DNA from: Spirometra erinaceieuropaei
Taxonomy: Eukaryota > Platyhelminthes > Cestoda > Diphyllobothriidea > Diphyllobothriidae
Reading direction: 5' to 3'
DNA length: 64,000 nucleotides
Assembly: GCA_902702965.1 (NCBI GenBank)
Contig: CACRXP010000094.1
Span: 332,249 to 396,248, forward strand
The first letter of the stretch is position 1. Each line of letters starts with the position of its first letter. Below, piece by piece: positions 45,451-58,030 of this stretch. A program made the translations under genes and the position numbers. The notes under the pieces were generated by a model. The model ran no database searches and was not told the DNA's origin. It worked only from the letters and a program-made list of their open reading frames with translations.

Positions 45451-47640
45451 AGCATCCTAAATTCCTGGTGGCCCTTTTTCGGTGTCATAGAAAAAGTTGT
45501 CTGGGACGGATGAGGAAAATATGAGTTTAGTCAAGTAAGTATTAAGATAAAGACGTAGCCTTCGCTTAGAATTTTGTAGATTATCTGAAGATCTTATATT
45601 CGTTGGAAGGTTATTCCAGAGGAAAGCATATCTGGAAGCTAAAAAAGGAGAGCGCTTAGAGATGGACGAAGCGGGAGGACGTATAATCAAGGAAGAACTG
45701 CTAAGATTGTATGGGCGACTACTAGGGGTAAATGCTAAAATTGGTAAAAGATTTTAGCCAGTCAGTCAGAATTAATATTAATGCGAAAGAGAAGACAGAA
45801 AGCCTGCTTCTAGTCTTCGAATCCATAAGAGTTTAGATGAGTTAGCTGGCATCTATCTGAGTAGCAGATATTTGCATATTCCATGCCTAAAGGTTTTCTT
45901 GTAGATTGTCTTTGATCATTTTCAATTTATGAACGAATTGCGTCGTTCAGTAAACCAAAGAATGGGCAACAATACTCGAGAATGGGAAGTACAAACATTA
46001 GAAAGAGCCTTAACTTCAGGAAGATAGAAACTGTACGAAATAAATCCAAAAATCAGGGCAGCTGTGGCCGGAATTCTGTCAGCGTGTAGGGAGAGATCAA
46101 GATTATCTGTGTAGATTAAGCCTCACTTTTTGATTGTGGTACATTCTGACATAGTTGTGCTTTAAAAGACCACTGGATGGGGTAACCTTTCAAGCCCAAA
46201 ACACATATAACGACATTTAGACGGAGAGAATTCCATTAGCCATTTTGAGCTCCGAGCTGAGAGAGCAAGCAAGTCAGTATGGATTTGCTTCGGGCAATGA
46301 AGGGTCGTAGATTTTTCGAATGAATGTACACATTTGACATCATCGGCATAAATAAATGCTTGATAATATTTAATTTTCGCCGAGATGTCATTTATGTAAA
46401 GCAGAAACAAAAGACAACGTAAAACGATGTCTTGTAGGACACCACTTAAAATAGGGCTTTCATTGGAAAGTGAAGATCCCACAAAAACCTTTTGTTTACG
46501 ATATGACCGGTATGACTTGATAAAGTCCATTAATTGACTGCGAAATCCCATAGCATTTAATTTAACCAGGGGTCTTTTATGTGGCACTTTATCAAAGACT
46601 TTACTAAGCTCAAAATCAATAGCGACGCCAGATAGATGGTCGTTACAAAGAGAAGTAAGTAAATCAAGAAACGACAGATGACATGTTTTTTGAGAGCAAT
46701 CAGGTGAAAAAATGAATGCAGGAAAGGGCAAATAATTTTATTGGCTATGAAGAAGCCATAATTTACAGGACGGTAATTTTTCAAAGATTTTGGCGAACGA
46801 AGGGGATTTATGGATACCTCGATATTTCTAAACGTCCGTACGACAGCCAGAAGTAAATACTGGAATAATAATAAAAGTTTTTCACTAGGCAGAAAAGAAG
46901 CCACTTAGAGAAATACTGAAAAGAGCTAACTAAACAGAGGAGAAAAATCTCTTAGCTTTTTTGTAAGAGATTTTGGGATATCGTTTGCACCTACTGAGCG
47001 AAAGTTAGGAATATGGTTATCAGTTTTTAAATTGTTTTAAAAGAAATATTAATTATGCCGAGAGAGACATCAAACTACGGAGGAATTAAAAGGATTGGGT
47101 TAGTTTCAATGTCGAAATGTTTGGCAAAGAATGAAGTTTACATTTCTGCTTTGCCTGACTCTTCTGTAATGAAGGTATGGTTGGTACTAAGCAAAGGCGA
47201 AATGACTTGGTCGGATTTAGAAAATGATCTTCAACGGAAAATCTGAGCAACTGATTTAGAAGCATCCACGCCATTAATATCTAAAGACGCTTTAAGCCTA
47301 TCTCGCGCGAGCCTCATTTTCAAAGCTACTCCAAATATTTCGACGATTCATAAGTGAACAGATAATGAGCTCACGGGAGGATCTTTAAGCTGCTTCCATA
47401 GCTTTTAAAGTCTGTTTTTAAGAAAGTTTGTTACACCAGTGGAAGTGGCACGCGCTTTAAACGCCTCCTGTGGAACAAGGTCGAGAAGACATTTTTTTAC
47501 GCATTGTATCAAATTGTTGCAAAAACATGGATTATTATTTGAAAAATATTGTGCAATCACGCAGTAGAAGGCACAAGAAAATTTCTGAATAGCCAGAGTA
47601 ATTGGCAAATTATGTAAACAGCGTTTTAGTGAATGTAAAC
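45450..47640 (-). mobile_element. CR1-like LINE relic, minus strand
   Basis: Minus-strand order: a linker frame near 47608-47405 (EAFKARATSTGVTNFL, then KLWKQLKDPPVSS), SPKSLKNYRPV near 46790, CHLSFLDLLTSLCNDHLSGV near 46680, VAIDFELSKVFDKVPHKRPLVKLNAMGF, then a corrupted SGVLQDIVLRCLLFLLYIND (expected GVPQGSVLGPLLF), FIYADDVK at about 46360 (ADD intact), SKWLMEFSPSKCRYMCFG, and the C-terminal FLASRYAFLWNNLPTNIRSS with KRRLRLYLNTYL at 45640-45520. Interrupted by frameshifts and stops. The upstream limit is uncertain; the 3' end is near 45450. Confidence 0.8.
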
Positions 47641-49960
47641 CTTAGGCTTTATTCATACCCGCTTTGGCCTATGGGCGTCCCCTTCCAACCATGCCCAACC
47701 AGGAAAGCGAGGGCTGGGATCTCAACAGACTGCCAAGTACATCTCAGTTCTCTCCATTTCGCACATGAATTAACGAAAATGAGTAGCTCCCACGATTTTT
47801 TTTCACAGCTATGTCAACGCAAACAGCGTAACCGCGCTATCTGCGCGTCAGGGAACTTGAAGTATTATCAGTTTTGCCGACGATAAATGATCAAAAACCA
47901 CACGAGCCGGACAAGGATTGCGTATTACGCAGCTCAACTTAGCCATTATGACGGGACATATGTTAGCGAGGCCACTACTTGCATATGCAGAGTTACTATT
48001 TGCGAACACACAACCCCTGTTCTATAAAGCCTGATTAAATCTTTCTATTGTGGCGTCTGGTTTTCCCACATTCTATGAAACAACCTTTTTTCATATCAGT
48101 ATTTACCTCGTATTTCTAGGCCAAATAGTGCGCAAAGACACAGTCTTAACTGACAGAACACAGTTACTGAAAAATTGCTTACCTCGTCACATTCTGAACT
48201 TTTGGCCTTCTCTTTGATGATAAACCGAAATGACAGGTCTGGCCGACGAGAGTAAAGTTCTTTGCGCCACCGATTTCATAGAATTTTAATTGCCCGCTTT
48301 CTTGGATTAGATATATTACATCTTATCTCTATTGAACGTTTATGTTATCATATAGTAACCCCCAAAAAGGTGAATGGAAAGGGCAATAAGCTAAACCAAA
48401 TAGACGAATACACATTTCTGTGTAGTATTCTTTTTTTCAACGTCTTTTTTACTCCATGCGTGTTCAAGACGGTCTGCTAGAGCTCGAAAAGCAAAATATT
48501 AGGATCAGAAAGTGTTTGAGTTTAGTTATTCTAAGAAAACTAGATGTATCCTGCTTAACCACGTAATCTGTAGCGTTTCTTGCCTAATTTCATGTGATAT
48601 TATACGTCGTCTAACTAGTTTCGTTAACTTTCTTGATGTGTTGCTCGACCTCATCAGACACAAAAGATAAAAATATTATTGGAATTCGCCAAACACAACA
48701 ACCGCCAGATCTATCAAGAGGTCTTCTTGCGGCTAACAATAAAAACTCAGATACGCTTCTTACTCCCTTGTTTGCTGCCCCTGCCCATTGAGCAAGTTGA
48801 CTTAACCTCATATTTTCATTAAAGCTAGAAGAAGAATATTCCAATGATTCATTATTCAGGCAGGTGGTCTAATGCACCAAAGTGCTGATTGGCATGCCCT
48901 AAATGACGACCAGGAAAAACAGCAGTGGTTGCCGAATTATATCCGTTGTTCGCAGCATTAGACTGCTGTTAATGACTGTTCGTGACCCTTAGAAGGCCTC
49001 GTACACCAGGTCTATCTCTGATCCGACTTTCATCTGCCGTACTCTTGCGTGGTACATTTTCCTACCAGCTGAATGACATGTTTAACAATGCTGTTAACAA
49101 AGTATGCATGACGGTTTTTATCTGCGTGAAAACATTTGCGAAGTCAAGAGGGAAAATAATGCTGCTCAGTTTTGCGGTGATCACTCGTTAAACATTTCGT
49201 CACAAGTTAAGGCATACAATTCTGACTATAATGTTCAATATTACAGCGACTGTGTTTCCCACTGCGACCGTTGCCCTGTTTTGTTCTTTGGAGTGACCGT
49301 AAAAGTAGTTGGTTCTTCTTTCTGCTAATCATGGGTGAACGGTACGCAGTCAACCTAAATTTTCGAGTTAACAGTGCAAACATAATTGCATAGAATACAA
49401 AACTAAGTCAAAATCATCATTGTTATATATAACCAGGTTTCTTGTCGGGCTGGAAACATATGTAACAGTGACGTTTGACATCACCTTTTGACTCTTAATG
49501 TCTTTAATTAGGTAAAAGAACACGATTATCTTTTGCAGGTAATCAACGTCTCTAATCGCCTCGCTTAGCCAAGGAAAAGCAAATACACTCTGACCAATTG
49601 AAGTGTAGGATTAAGCATGGTCTTTATGGTGAAACCTGGTGAAATAAAGGAGCATTCACGAAGACTTAAACTATTTACAGCTTCACGTTTTCAATTAACA
49701 TGTGGCATTTTTTTATAGATTTACTGGTAGTTGCTTATGTGGTTGGGTCATGTAGAATAAATAAGAGTAAGTAAATTATCCATGTAATTTGAGATACATT
49801 TTGGACCAGTTGAGAACAGCAAAAGAATGCAACAATTGGTGATCATCTACTGCGCACTTTGCACATGCTTTTATCTTACATTTTGTCTATGCTTCTGCTC
49901 TCTGCACATCTCTTAAAGAGTCGGACGAGTGCCCAGCATATAACACCAACCATTCAATGC
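47641..49960. other. Stretch without recognisable genes
   Basis: No domain, exon pair or repeat could be supported. Frames at 48262-48480, 48611-48844 and 48982-49328 look like chance. Confidence 0.4.
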
Positions 49961-49962
49961 AG

Positions 49963-50172
49963 GAGATATCAAACACGCTAGTAAGACAACATAAACACTT
50001 TCAAGCCGAGTCAGAGGATAGGATGCTTGGGAAAATTGAACTCCAAATGGACATTTTACAAGACCCACTGACTGAAAATTGCTCAGGTTATGACGCTCAA
50101 AGTCAGTCCACTTACTTTGAATTCTCTTGTGTCCTTATCTACCCAAATATGGACATAAAGTTCAGAAAACTG
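49963..50172 (+). CDS. Candidate internal exon of an unidentified gene
   Basis: I do not recognise it. The stretch is bounded by CATTCAATGCAG (acceptor, AG at 49961-49962) and GTGAGT directly after 50172 (consensus donor). It is open throughout in one frame: 70 codons, phase 0 at both ends, EISNTLVRQHKHFQAESEDR at the start and YFEFSCVLIYPNMDIKFRKL at the end. The upstream sequence is pyrimidine-rich (CTTCTGCTCTCTGCAC). No partner exons were found on either side, so this rests on splice signals and an uninterrupted frame only. Confidence 0.35.
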
Positions 50173-50174
50173 GT

Positions 50175-51960
50175 GAGTATGATACCCGTTTTTGTGCACT
50201 TTTTACATATCGTTTTAATCTCTCGATTCGGTTAAAATCGCAATTAGCCAAATTAAGGCAAAATGCACAATCTATGTGTATGTTAAAAACATATCGAGGG
50301 GTTTTATTTTATGTATCGGTGATGTTACCGCGTCACACGCATACCTACGCAGTGATCAGATTGATATTAGCAAGTTCAGAAATTGTTGGGCAATTACACT
50401 GTGACACGGACAATGTTCACGTGGGTGTACATATTCAGAAATTTTCGTAATCTATTCCTTATCAGAAAATGTTGTTAATACATAAAAACCCAGTTCACTG
50501 ACGTCAACAAAAAATTTGACAAAGAACATCTTGGAACACATTGCTCAAGTACGTGAGCAATTTATAAGTGCTTTATTTAGTAGTCATATTGGAGTTGTTA
50601 TTTTGATAATAGGAAAAAGCAGCCTAGCCCTAAAATGAGCTAGCAAATCAGAGAGCTGGAAATAATGATATTTACTCAGTGTTTTTTAACAGTTGCATGA
50701 ACTTAATTACTTCAAAATAAAAAGGTGACACAATTATGCAGATGAAAGTTTAAAATAAGGGATTCTGGCCTTCATAACGCCTATCCTTTTGTAAACAGAC
50801 GAAATTTTCCGTTTAACCAGACAATGTAAAGAGAGCCCTCAAATATCATCTTTTATTAGGGGTAACAAAAACACAATAAAAATTTCACTGTCTACGTATT
50901 ACAAATTTCTCCATTATACAACAACATTCTAAGGCGTTATACCAACCATTCATGTAGGAATTGAACGTCATGGGGCTTTACGCTATCGGTTGCGGCCGCT
51001 CTGGGCCGGATCTGATGGAAAAGAGAGGTACTGAACTCAAGCCAATTCGACCAAACAAATTATATAGAAATAATCTGGACGAAAGTATGCTTAAGAACAA
51101 TTAGCTGTCGAAGCTTCGGTTCTTGTTGTAAAACACATTCTCACTCTGCTTAATCTGAAGGTATTTTTTATTCTTTCCTTCGAATTTGTCTGTCAGTTTT
51201 ATTTTCATGATTTATTACGCTGCTTATTTTGACTTAAATACATTATGCCATTCTACATAATAGAAAGGGGCATTTGCATGCGACGGATTATTTACTTCAG
51301 TGGAGATTGACAGTTTCCAGACTTCGCAGAAAAATATGCATGCGACCGCGAAATACCTATGGCAGCGTGAAGACTCAGGCCTCACGAAAATTCGACTGCA
51401 GGAAATCGTCCTGGCAGGGCCGCCGGCATTCTCTGCGAAAAAATTAAAGTTAATTTTGAATAAACAAAGTCCCTCTTGGAGAGTATTGGCGGTAGTGATA
51501 TCGGGAGTACTGCAACGTAGGGCATTTCGGAATCTCCGTAGTACTGCATGCCTTTCGGCACAACGAACGGAGTGACAGTTGATACTGCAGACTTTCTCCA
51601 GTTGAAGGGCCGGAGAACTCTTACTTTGCAGGCTGACCTTCGCATTCTCGGGATTTGGGTGTAGTTTTACTAATTTGTGAAAAATAAACCCTGCAATTTT
51701 TTTCATGTGGAAATGAATCTGCTCTCTCAAAACGCTCTGTGTGCATTTTCTCAAATTTTTTAGTTCGGCATAATGGGCGGCCAGCAATGAACATCATTAA
51801 CGCACAGCAGGATAACATTTGGTCCTACAGCAGCACTTGATGATCATCATATTGTTGAGCTACTGAATTACTTTAAGTAGGCGAGAATGTGCTGCCATGC
51901 TCTACATTGACAGGGCGCACCTGTGACATGGAACCACCTCCCCGAACCCCATTCTGCATG
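50175..51960. other. Stretch without recognisable genes
   Basis: The minus frame 51787-51224 is 187 codons but shows no family resemblance, biased periodicity or splice sites that I can point to. It may be chance. Confidence 0.35.
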
Positions 51961-51969
51961 CCTTCTCCT

Positions 51970-52600
51970 TCTTCTCTAATCCAACGAGTGGCGCTGTTGA
52001 GACCAAGGGCTCAATGCTCTTCGACCCCTTTGACGCTCATGTTGTCCTTCCTTCCTTTCCTAATCTACAGAGTGGCCAGGTTCGGAGCGCGTACGGCTTC
52101 ATGGCCTATCCTTTTCTGATCCAGCGAGTGGCTAGAGTAGGCACTTCAAGGGCACAATCATGTACGTGTGCACAATGCAATTAGACCCAGTGTCCCTTCT
52201 GCTTACACTAGCCTTCTTTTCTAATTCGACGAGTGGCTTGGCTGAGTATTTCAAAGGTGCAGTTGGGACCATATGTTGAATGTTCTTGGACCTCGATGTA
52301 GCAATGGCGCAGTTGAAACCAAGTGTTCAATGTATTTGGACCCCTTAGACGTTCTTTCGGTCGTTTCATTCTTTTCTTATCAAATGAATGGCCAGGTTTA
52401 GAGAGCGTACGGCTACGTTCAAGCGCCAGTGCCCATCGCGCTTACTCCTCTTCCATCCCCGTTTTGCTAGCATTCTCCCTCTTTTCTTATCCAGTGAGTG
52501 GCAAGGTCAGTTGCTTCAGTGGCACTGTTGTGTCCTACTGTTCAATCCAATTGGATCCCGTTTCCGTTCCACATGCTCTGGCCTTAGTGACAAAAAGTAT
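51970..52600 (+). repeat. Irregular minisatellite with an AGTGGC core
   Basis: The core CTTTTCTAATCCAGCGAGTGGC recurs in variant form at about 51976, 52060, 52119, 52218, 52380 and 52488. Between cores come shared blocks (GAGCGTACGGCT, GGCACAGTTG-like, TTCAATGC/GACCCCTT). Spacing ranges from about 60 to 160 bases, so units have been partly deleted or fused. Confidence 0.75.
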
Positions 52601-52639
52601 ATTTGCTAGGATAACATCAAACAAAAAATCATTGATGGC

Positions 52640-53200
52640 GCTTGACTACTTACCAACATTAATGCCAGTGCAGAATTTTCATGAAAATAATGAAATGCTG
52701 TGTGAACGGTGCAGCCAGAGAGCAGTATTCTATTACAAACTGTTTAAGCTTCCTATAGCTTGTGCTATGGCGGGACATAAACAAGAATTTAAACAGTTGA
52801 ATAGTGCAACGAACACAAGGAGGCAGAAATATGATGGCAAGCATGATAAGGTGATTTTGCAGCATGAAAACGCTAAGACGCATACTGCAAAACAAGCGAC
52901 AGAAACTTTGGAAGTATGTCCCTGGGAAGTTTATTCCCATCCGCCGTATTTAGCGGACACTTCGCTATAAGATTACCATCTCTTTTTGGCAATGCAGGAT
53001 GTCTTTGATGAATAACTTTCCAGTTCCCACGAAGAAGCCAAAAGTGGCTTAAAATAGGAACCGCCATCATCAGGTTTTCTACAGCGCAATCAATCTGATA
53101 CCCGAAAAGTGATGAAGGTGTTTGTTAAGGAACGGAGCCAAACATCTATGAGAAGGCACAGGATGGAGGAAATATTTGCAACGCTAAACAAGTCAAACAT
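52640..53200 (+). pseudogene. mariner transposase C-terminal relic 1
   Basis: Frame 52640-52970 reads VFYYKLFKLP, NTRRQKYDGKHDKVILQHEN, AKTHTAKQATETLEVCPWEV and YSHPPYLADTSL, then past a stop YHLFLAMQDVFDE and SSSHEEAKSGLK. These match the mariner order: ...KVILLHDNA..H, WEVLPHPPYSPDLAPSDYHLF. The catalytic HDN is HEN here and the PD of the second motif is AD, and stops are present, so it is dead. The N-terminal half is missing. Confidence 0.8.
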
Positions 53201-53299
53201 CACCATTTCGGCCACCGTCCCAATTGAACATGTAAATATTCATATGTGGGGCATGCCAACCAATTAGGAACAGCGTACTACCTAGGATGAAGCACAAAC

Positions 53300-53440
53300 T
53301 AGTCAGCGGAAATAGTCTAAGGCAGTTGCAAAGTTTGACGAGGGTATGGTTTATAACCCGACTGGGGAATCTGTAGTTAACTACGATGTCAAGGCCAACC
53401 ATGGCCATGCCTGTAGTTGGTAACCCTACCTCTTAACCCG
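53300..53440 (+). repeat. Spacer shared downstream of both mariner relics, copy 1
   Basis: CGAGGGTATGGTTTATAAC..., GTAGTTAACTAC, GGCCA-CATGG and ATGCCTGTAGTTGGTAACCC recur at 62890-62975 in the same order after the second mariner relic. It may be the mariner 3' end plus a common target repeat. Confidence 0.6.
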
Positions 53441-53720
53441 TAAGCGTCTAAGGAAGACTTGAATGCAAACGTATCCCTAACCCGGTCGTCAAAGCCCTAA
53501 TTCTGACTCATAACACTAATCTTATAATCCTTATCTCATTCCAAACATTCTTAACCAAAAACCCTTACCTCAGCCCCAACCGAAATTGAGAATCGTACTC
53601 AAGCCTGGCAATCTTAACTACAAGAATAACCCCACTACTAACTCCAACCGTGGTACTAAACCTATCCTTGAACCCGATACGAGCAACTTCAACACCAAAA
53701 ACGCAACTGAAGACCGCATA
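53420..53720 (+). repeat. Degenerate telomere-like (CCCTAA)-rich array, copy 1
   Basis: C/A-rich strand made of loosely repeated TAACCCTA, AAGCCCTAATTC, CTTAACC and CCTAATC units, strongly resembling a mutated TTAGGG-type array. No perfect long run survives. Confidence 0.55.
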
Positions 53721-53757
53721 TCACACAACCCATTCTGCGATCTGATGTCAGGGCAAC

Positions 53758-54175
53758 AGTCATAAACTTCGGGCTTGGGTATGGCTGGCTAGCGACGGCT
53801 AATAAGCCAGAAATGGCCATTCCAGTCTCCCTTGTCTTTGTCGGTAAGAGCATTCTGCCTATATATCATGCGCCGCTGTGCGGCCGCTGGTTGGTCTAGA
53901 GAGAGAGACCATAAGGCACAACGGAACGAGTGAGTTCCGTATGAACGATCGGTGAGCGCCCCTAACATTGTATATTCCCGATGGAAAACAGGCAACGCAA
54001 CGGGCTCGTGGCCCGGTGAGTAGAGGCGTTGACTTCTAAACCAACAGGTCGCGAGTTCGAGGCTCGGGTGTTCCACACTTCGGGCTTGGGTATGGCTGGC
54101 TGACGACGGCTAATAAGCCAGAAATGGCCATTCCAGTCTTCGTTGTCTTTGTCGGTAAGAGCATTCAGTCATAAA
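53758..54175 (+). repeat. tRNA-related SINE, head-to-tail dimer
   Basis: First unit body from CTTCGGGCTTGGGTATGGCT, second unit head with GGCCCGGTGAGTAGAGGCGT and B-box-like GGTCGCGAGTTCGAGGCTCG, second body ending TCGGTAAGAGCATTC. It stops exactly where Tc1-like sequence begins. Confidence 0.75.
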
Positions 54176-54176
54176 C

Positions 54177-54728
54177 TATGCCTGCCTCCAATCCATCTTC
54201 ATCCCGGCCAACAGTCCCGATCTGAATCCAATCGAAAATCTTTTTGGAATAGTCAAAAGAAATTGGCGCAAAGCTAAGAAGACTCATTCAATGCAGGAAA
54301 AATTGGATTTCATACTCAATAATTACATTTTACAATCCACCATAGATAACCTTGTCATGTCTATGTCGGACAGACTTTCTGCTGTTATTAATTGGAATGG
54401 ACAATCTACAAAGTACTAATTTTTTTATCTATTTCTGTCCTTAATTATTTTTGACGTTTTATGCGCCCTCCTCCTTTATACGTCCTCAGACGTAGCCTTT
54501 ATTAACTTGGTTGTAATATAGGCGTTTCTCGAAAATGTGACTTTTGTCGAAAATTATTTATTCTTATCTCAGGAAATAATATTTTCTTAACCAAACTTTG
54601 CTTTATTTCTTTGGCACATCGTTTATTTTCCGCTGTCAGACTTTGGGAGCCGTAGTGTTTACCGATTTTGCGTCAAAGGCGTTAACCTGTGTTAATTCGT
54701 GACATTTCATGAGTTAGCACAGGTACTG
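54177..54728 (+). mobile_element. Second Tc1-like copy, right half only
   Basis: Colinear with 5137-5700. It ends ...CTCATGAAATG-complement followed by GAGTTAGCACAGGTACTG at 54728 and TA at 54729-54730. Its terminus lacks four bases relative to the first copy (CAGTACC rather than CAGTTAGTACC). The left part is absent; the break coincides with the SINE dimer. Confidence 0.85.
54198..54419 (+). pseudogene. Tc1-like transposase C-terminus, frame intact
   Basis: 74 codons without interruption from FIPANSPDLNPIENLFGIVK through KAKKTHSMQEKLDF and IDNLVMSMSDRLSAVI to a TAA. This shows what the C-terminus of the family looks like and confirms that the other copy is frameshifted. Residues before the catalytic Glu region are lost, so no activity. 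Confidence 0.8.
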
Positions 54729-54730
54729 TA

Positions 54731-55235
54731 AATAAGACAAGAAGGTGGATTTCTTAGCATCCACCTAGGAGAATTATAGAGCTCAGACTCAGTGACAACG
54801 TAGTCCATATATTAGGGCTTATGGTAACTCCTGAGGCGACTGCATCCGTTATCTCAAACGCAGCATTACAAAGGGTTTCAATAAAACGCTCTAAGAGTAT
54901 AAATAAATGAATAAAATAATTTTGCTAAAGACCCATCTGGGTCCCTTCAAAGCATGTCAAGCGTAACGAGGCCTCACGCAGCATAAGCTACCCATCCGAC
55001 ATGCAACGTGTCGCTGTATTTTAGGAGTGTTTCGCAGTTGAAGTAAAAAGTAATCATAAACAAAGCATGAAATATACATTAATTGATTGCAGTCTCGAAA
55101 GCAATAGCAGAACGCGTATGGATCTATGGTCTTGTTACAGACCGACTGTTACCTACAGAAACGGCAATGAAAGTCCTTAGCCTGAAAAGTTAATCCAAGT
55201 CAAAAAGTGCTCGAGGCGGTAACATGTTTACTTTA
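54731..55235. other. Non-coding spacer
   Basis: Contains a perfect 8-bp-stem hairpin at 54743-54766 (AGGTGGAT / ATCCACCT, 8-base loop). Nothing else supported. Confidence 0.5.
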
Positions 55236-55432
55236 GGGTAAGGTGATACCATATTAACAGCACAGGTACTAGCCAAAAGCCCATACACGCGTGTATCGCC
55301 AATATTCTGCCGCTGCGAGGTACAGCTGCGAGGGCTTCGGCTCATCAGTGAGTCCCCCAGCATTCCCCGTCTGTTTACTGGCAGATAATCCAAGTTAGGA
55401 ATCGTCGTTTTTCATTTCCTCCGAAATTCACT
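55236..55432 (+). repeat. Dispersed repeat, copy 2 (partner at 2064-2255)
   Basis: Shares AGCCAAAAGCCCATACACGCG, ATATTCTGCCGCTGC, CACAGCTGCGAG-like and TCATCAGTG blocks with the partner, same orientation. Confidence 0.75.
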
Positions 55433-56690
55433 TACTGATGCATTGATTCTGCATGATTTCCTTCACGTCTGTGCCAAAGTCCAGCAAGCATTCAATGGCA
55501 CTTCTTGCCCGCATCAGCCGAGGAGAAGCTTCATTTTAACTGGCAGGCAAATTCCACAGGACGAGAAGACTGCATGTCTCTGCCAGGCGTTTGATAACCT
55601 GTCGCTTTCTGTTAGCGACCAGATTTTGTATATGTGTGGCCAGTCCTGAACAGTACCTTATAGCACGGGGAGTGACTCGTGTTAATCTACTGAAACATCA
55701 AACATTACGCTCGAGAAAATGAACTAAAAATATGGCAAGATATGGTTATTTAGCCCCACCTCATGGACAAAATAGTGTTGCGGTTGGGGTCAGGGGTTGG
55801 GTTTACGGTTAAGGCAACTGTTTCTCAACCACTTAAAGTACAACCGCGCATCCCCGGTAGCATTTCGTTTGCTCAGAACCACTTGACGTGGTCGCCTGTG
55901 CGTTGCCCGACCCACTCTGTAAAAATCCTTATTATCACCGGTTCAGTATTACAAATGGCTGGGGTTTGTTTACTTCAGAGGGGAATGGGGGTTGCATAAT
56001 CACATCTGAACAAAACAAATATTTCTTTATTGAGGAATAGAGTTTTGCAGATGAGTTGAACTGCCGAAAAGGTGGCATTTCGTGTCAAGCGAGCCAATTA
56101 AATTTGCGCGTACGTGAAGCGTGGAAACTTCAACCACATTTACAAAACTCTTTTATATCACCGTTCAGCAATAGGTGCGAAGTGTATTATGCCTGTCAGC
56201 AGACTGTTTTTCATTTAGCAAGGATATTTAGACTTAAGCGCCTGATTGGCAGTCTATGGGCTTTATTTATGCTTTGCTCTAGATGAAACTTGAAGCAAGC
56301 AAGGACAGCAGAATTTAATGGCACCGTAAAATTTCGCTACCGCTTCTCAACTGCTGCCGGTCGTTACATAACAGAAATAACAAGTGAGAAAGGTACAAAG
56401 GTTTGAATTTCGACAGAAAAAATTGATGTAAAACAGCAAGGTCAACGTGTACTGCGCGTAGACTAATCGATGAAATGGTAACTTCAAAATGCAACATGGG
56501 AATAAAAATGGGGAACTGGGCATGCCGAGGGATTTCGAAACTCAAAAGGTGCTCGGGTCTACCAGGGCAAGCTGAGGTTGACCACGTGGTCTAACTGTTT
56601 ACATAGATCGGGTTTCTCCCACCGTATATAGGCTGCCTCCAGGTGGCGCAGAAGCCGAGTTGTTCGTGCTGGAACTACTACTCGAAAAGA
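55433..56690. other. Stretch without recognisable genes
   Basis: Plus frames at 55443-55649, 55763-55999 and 56056-56286 are uninformative. No repeat partners were seen. Confidence 0.4.
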
Positions 56691-56693
56691 TAT

Positions 56694-57162
56694 TTAGGGC
56701 TCAACCGAATGGCCACTATCAAGGAGATATTTTGTAATGGAAGACCGTGGAGTCTTGTTCTCCTGCTTTAGAAGCCATTTAGGCAGGTGCTCAACTGCTC
56801 TGGCTGCCGGTTGTCTTTGCGTTCGCCCAATGTACTTGCATCCACAAGTACATGTACATTCGTAAACACAATTTGACGTGGCGTGCAATGGCAAGGCATC
56901 CTTCGCCTGTGGAACTTCGATAGCCTTTGCAGAACTGTAGAAAATGAGTTCAGCTGCGTTGTAAGTTCTTTCAATAGTGCATCTCAATCGCCGCTTGATG
57001 GTATTTGAGATGTTGTCGCCCCTAAAGGGTAAGGATATTATAACGGGCTTTTTCGGAACAGATTGCTCCGTCAATTTTGGCCGCGAAGTGTTGCTGAACT
57101 TTTCGATGAATCGTGTTGGATATCCCCGTTTAAGCAGGGCTGTGATATGAACGATTTCATGA
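56694..57162 (-). pseudogene. Penelope-like element fragment: GIY-YIG region
   Basis: Minus frame from 57162: a GYPTRFIEKFSNTSRPKL linker, then PVIISLPFRGDNISNTIKRR (the typical segment before the nuclease), NCVYECTCTCGCKYIGRTQR with a canonical YIG, an R..EHLPKWL block and SITKYLLDSGHSVEP. An uninterrupted stretch of about 155 codons, ended by a stop before the usual C-terminus. It is a different lineage from the copy at 25154-26374 (CXC-G-C zinc-knuckle spacing and YIG instead of YTG). RT is absent here. Confidence 0.85.
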
Positions 57163-58030
57163 GATTACCCGCAAAACATCGGTTTTGGTATTGGATTGTG
57201 ATTGACAGATGGTACCATAAGCACTACTACGACTACTTCTACTACTACCACTACTGCATCTAACATTACTACTAGGTCTCAAGATGTTTGTACATGTTGC
57301 GGCGACACTGATAACGTCCGAGTTTCAAGACGTCACTTAGCCATCAGTGGGCAAATCGCACATTTCGGTGTCTCAAGACAAGGTACTCAAGCATGCTTTC
57401 TGTCTAACAAGTGTTTCGAAATGGAGAAGCAGATGGGATCACAGATACAAAAATCTTAAAACCGAACTTTTCAGAAGCTCATTGGGGCACGCGCGAGGGG
57501 TGTAGCACTTAAAAAGGCGCGCCTACTTTAATAAGGAGACAGTCAACACGATGACTCCGTCATGCGGACGGCATGGGAATGACGAGGGTTCAGTTTATTG
57601 ATGGTGATAGTGGTGATAGTGGTGGTGGTGGCGGCGGCGGCGGCGGCGGCAGTGGTTGTCGCGGTAATAATATTATTGATGATTTTCATGACGATACTAA
57701 TGAGAATGACAGTATGGATCACATCTGCGTGAAGAAAGTTGTCGGCGGTCCTGGAGTCGTTTGGCTCGCCTAAGCCGATGACAGTGACAGTGCACTTTGC
57801 GCGTATCCACTAACTGATCAGACGTCTGGCATCACACAAAGCGTGAAAAGATGGACTTTTATGCTTAAGGAATGTTGCTTGTGGTGCAAAAGAGCAGGTT
57901 TTCTTTGATACTAATTCGACTGACGTTGAACAGACGTGCACGTATTTATGCTACGGCTTTGATTATTTTTCTTATGTACCTCACATTCCCACCATATGTT
58001 ATTACGAAGCTCCTTATTAGACGTATGAGG
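57163..58030. other. Non-coding stretch with simple repeats
   Basis: Contains a CTA/ACT trinucleotide patch at 57218-57256 and a GGT/GGC patch at 57598-57656. The frames around them are low complexity. Confidence 0.5.
57598..57656. repeat. (GGT/GGC)n microsatellite
   Basis: GATAGTGGTGATAGTGGTGG leads into a run of GGC units. It would read as poly-Gly in one plus frame. No gene context. Confidence 0.85.

Noticed and set aside
51224..51787. 187-codon minus frame
   Set aside because: No recognisable domain, splice structure or repeat; a chance frame cannot be excluded, so it was not called.
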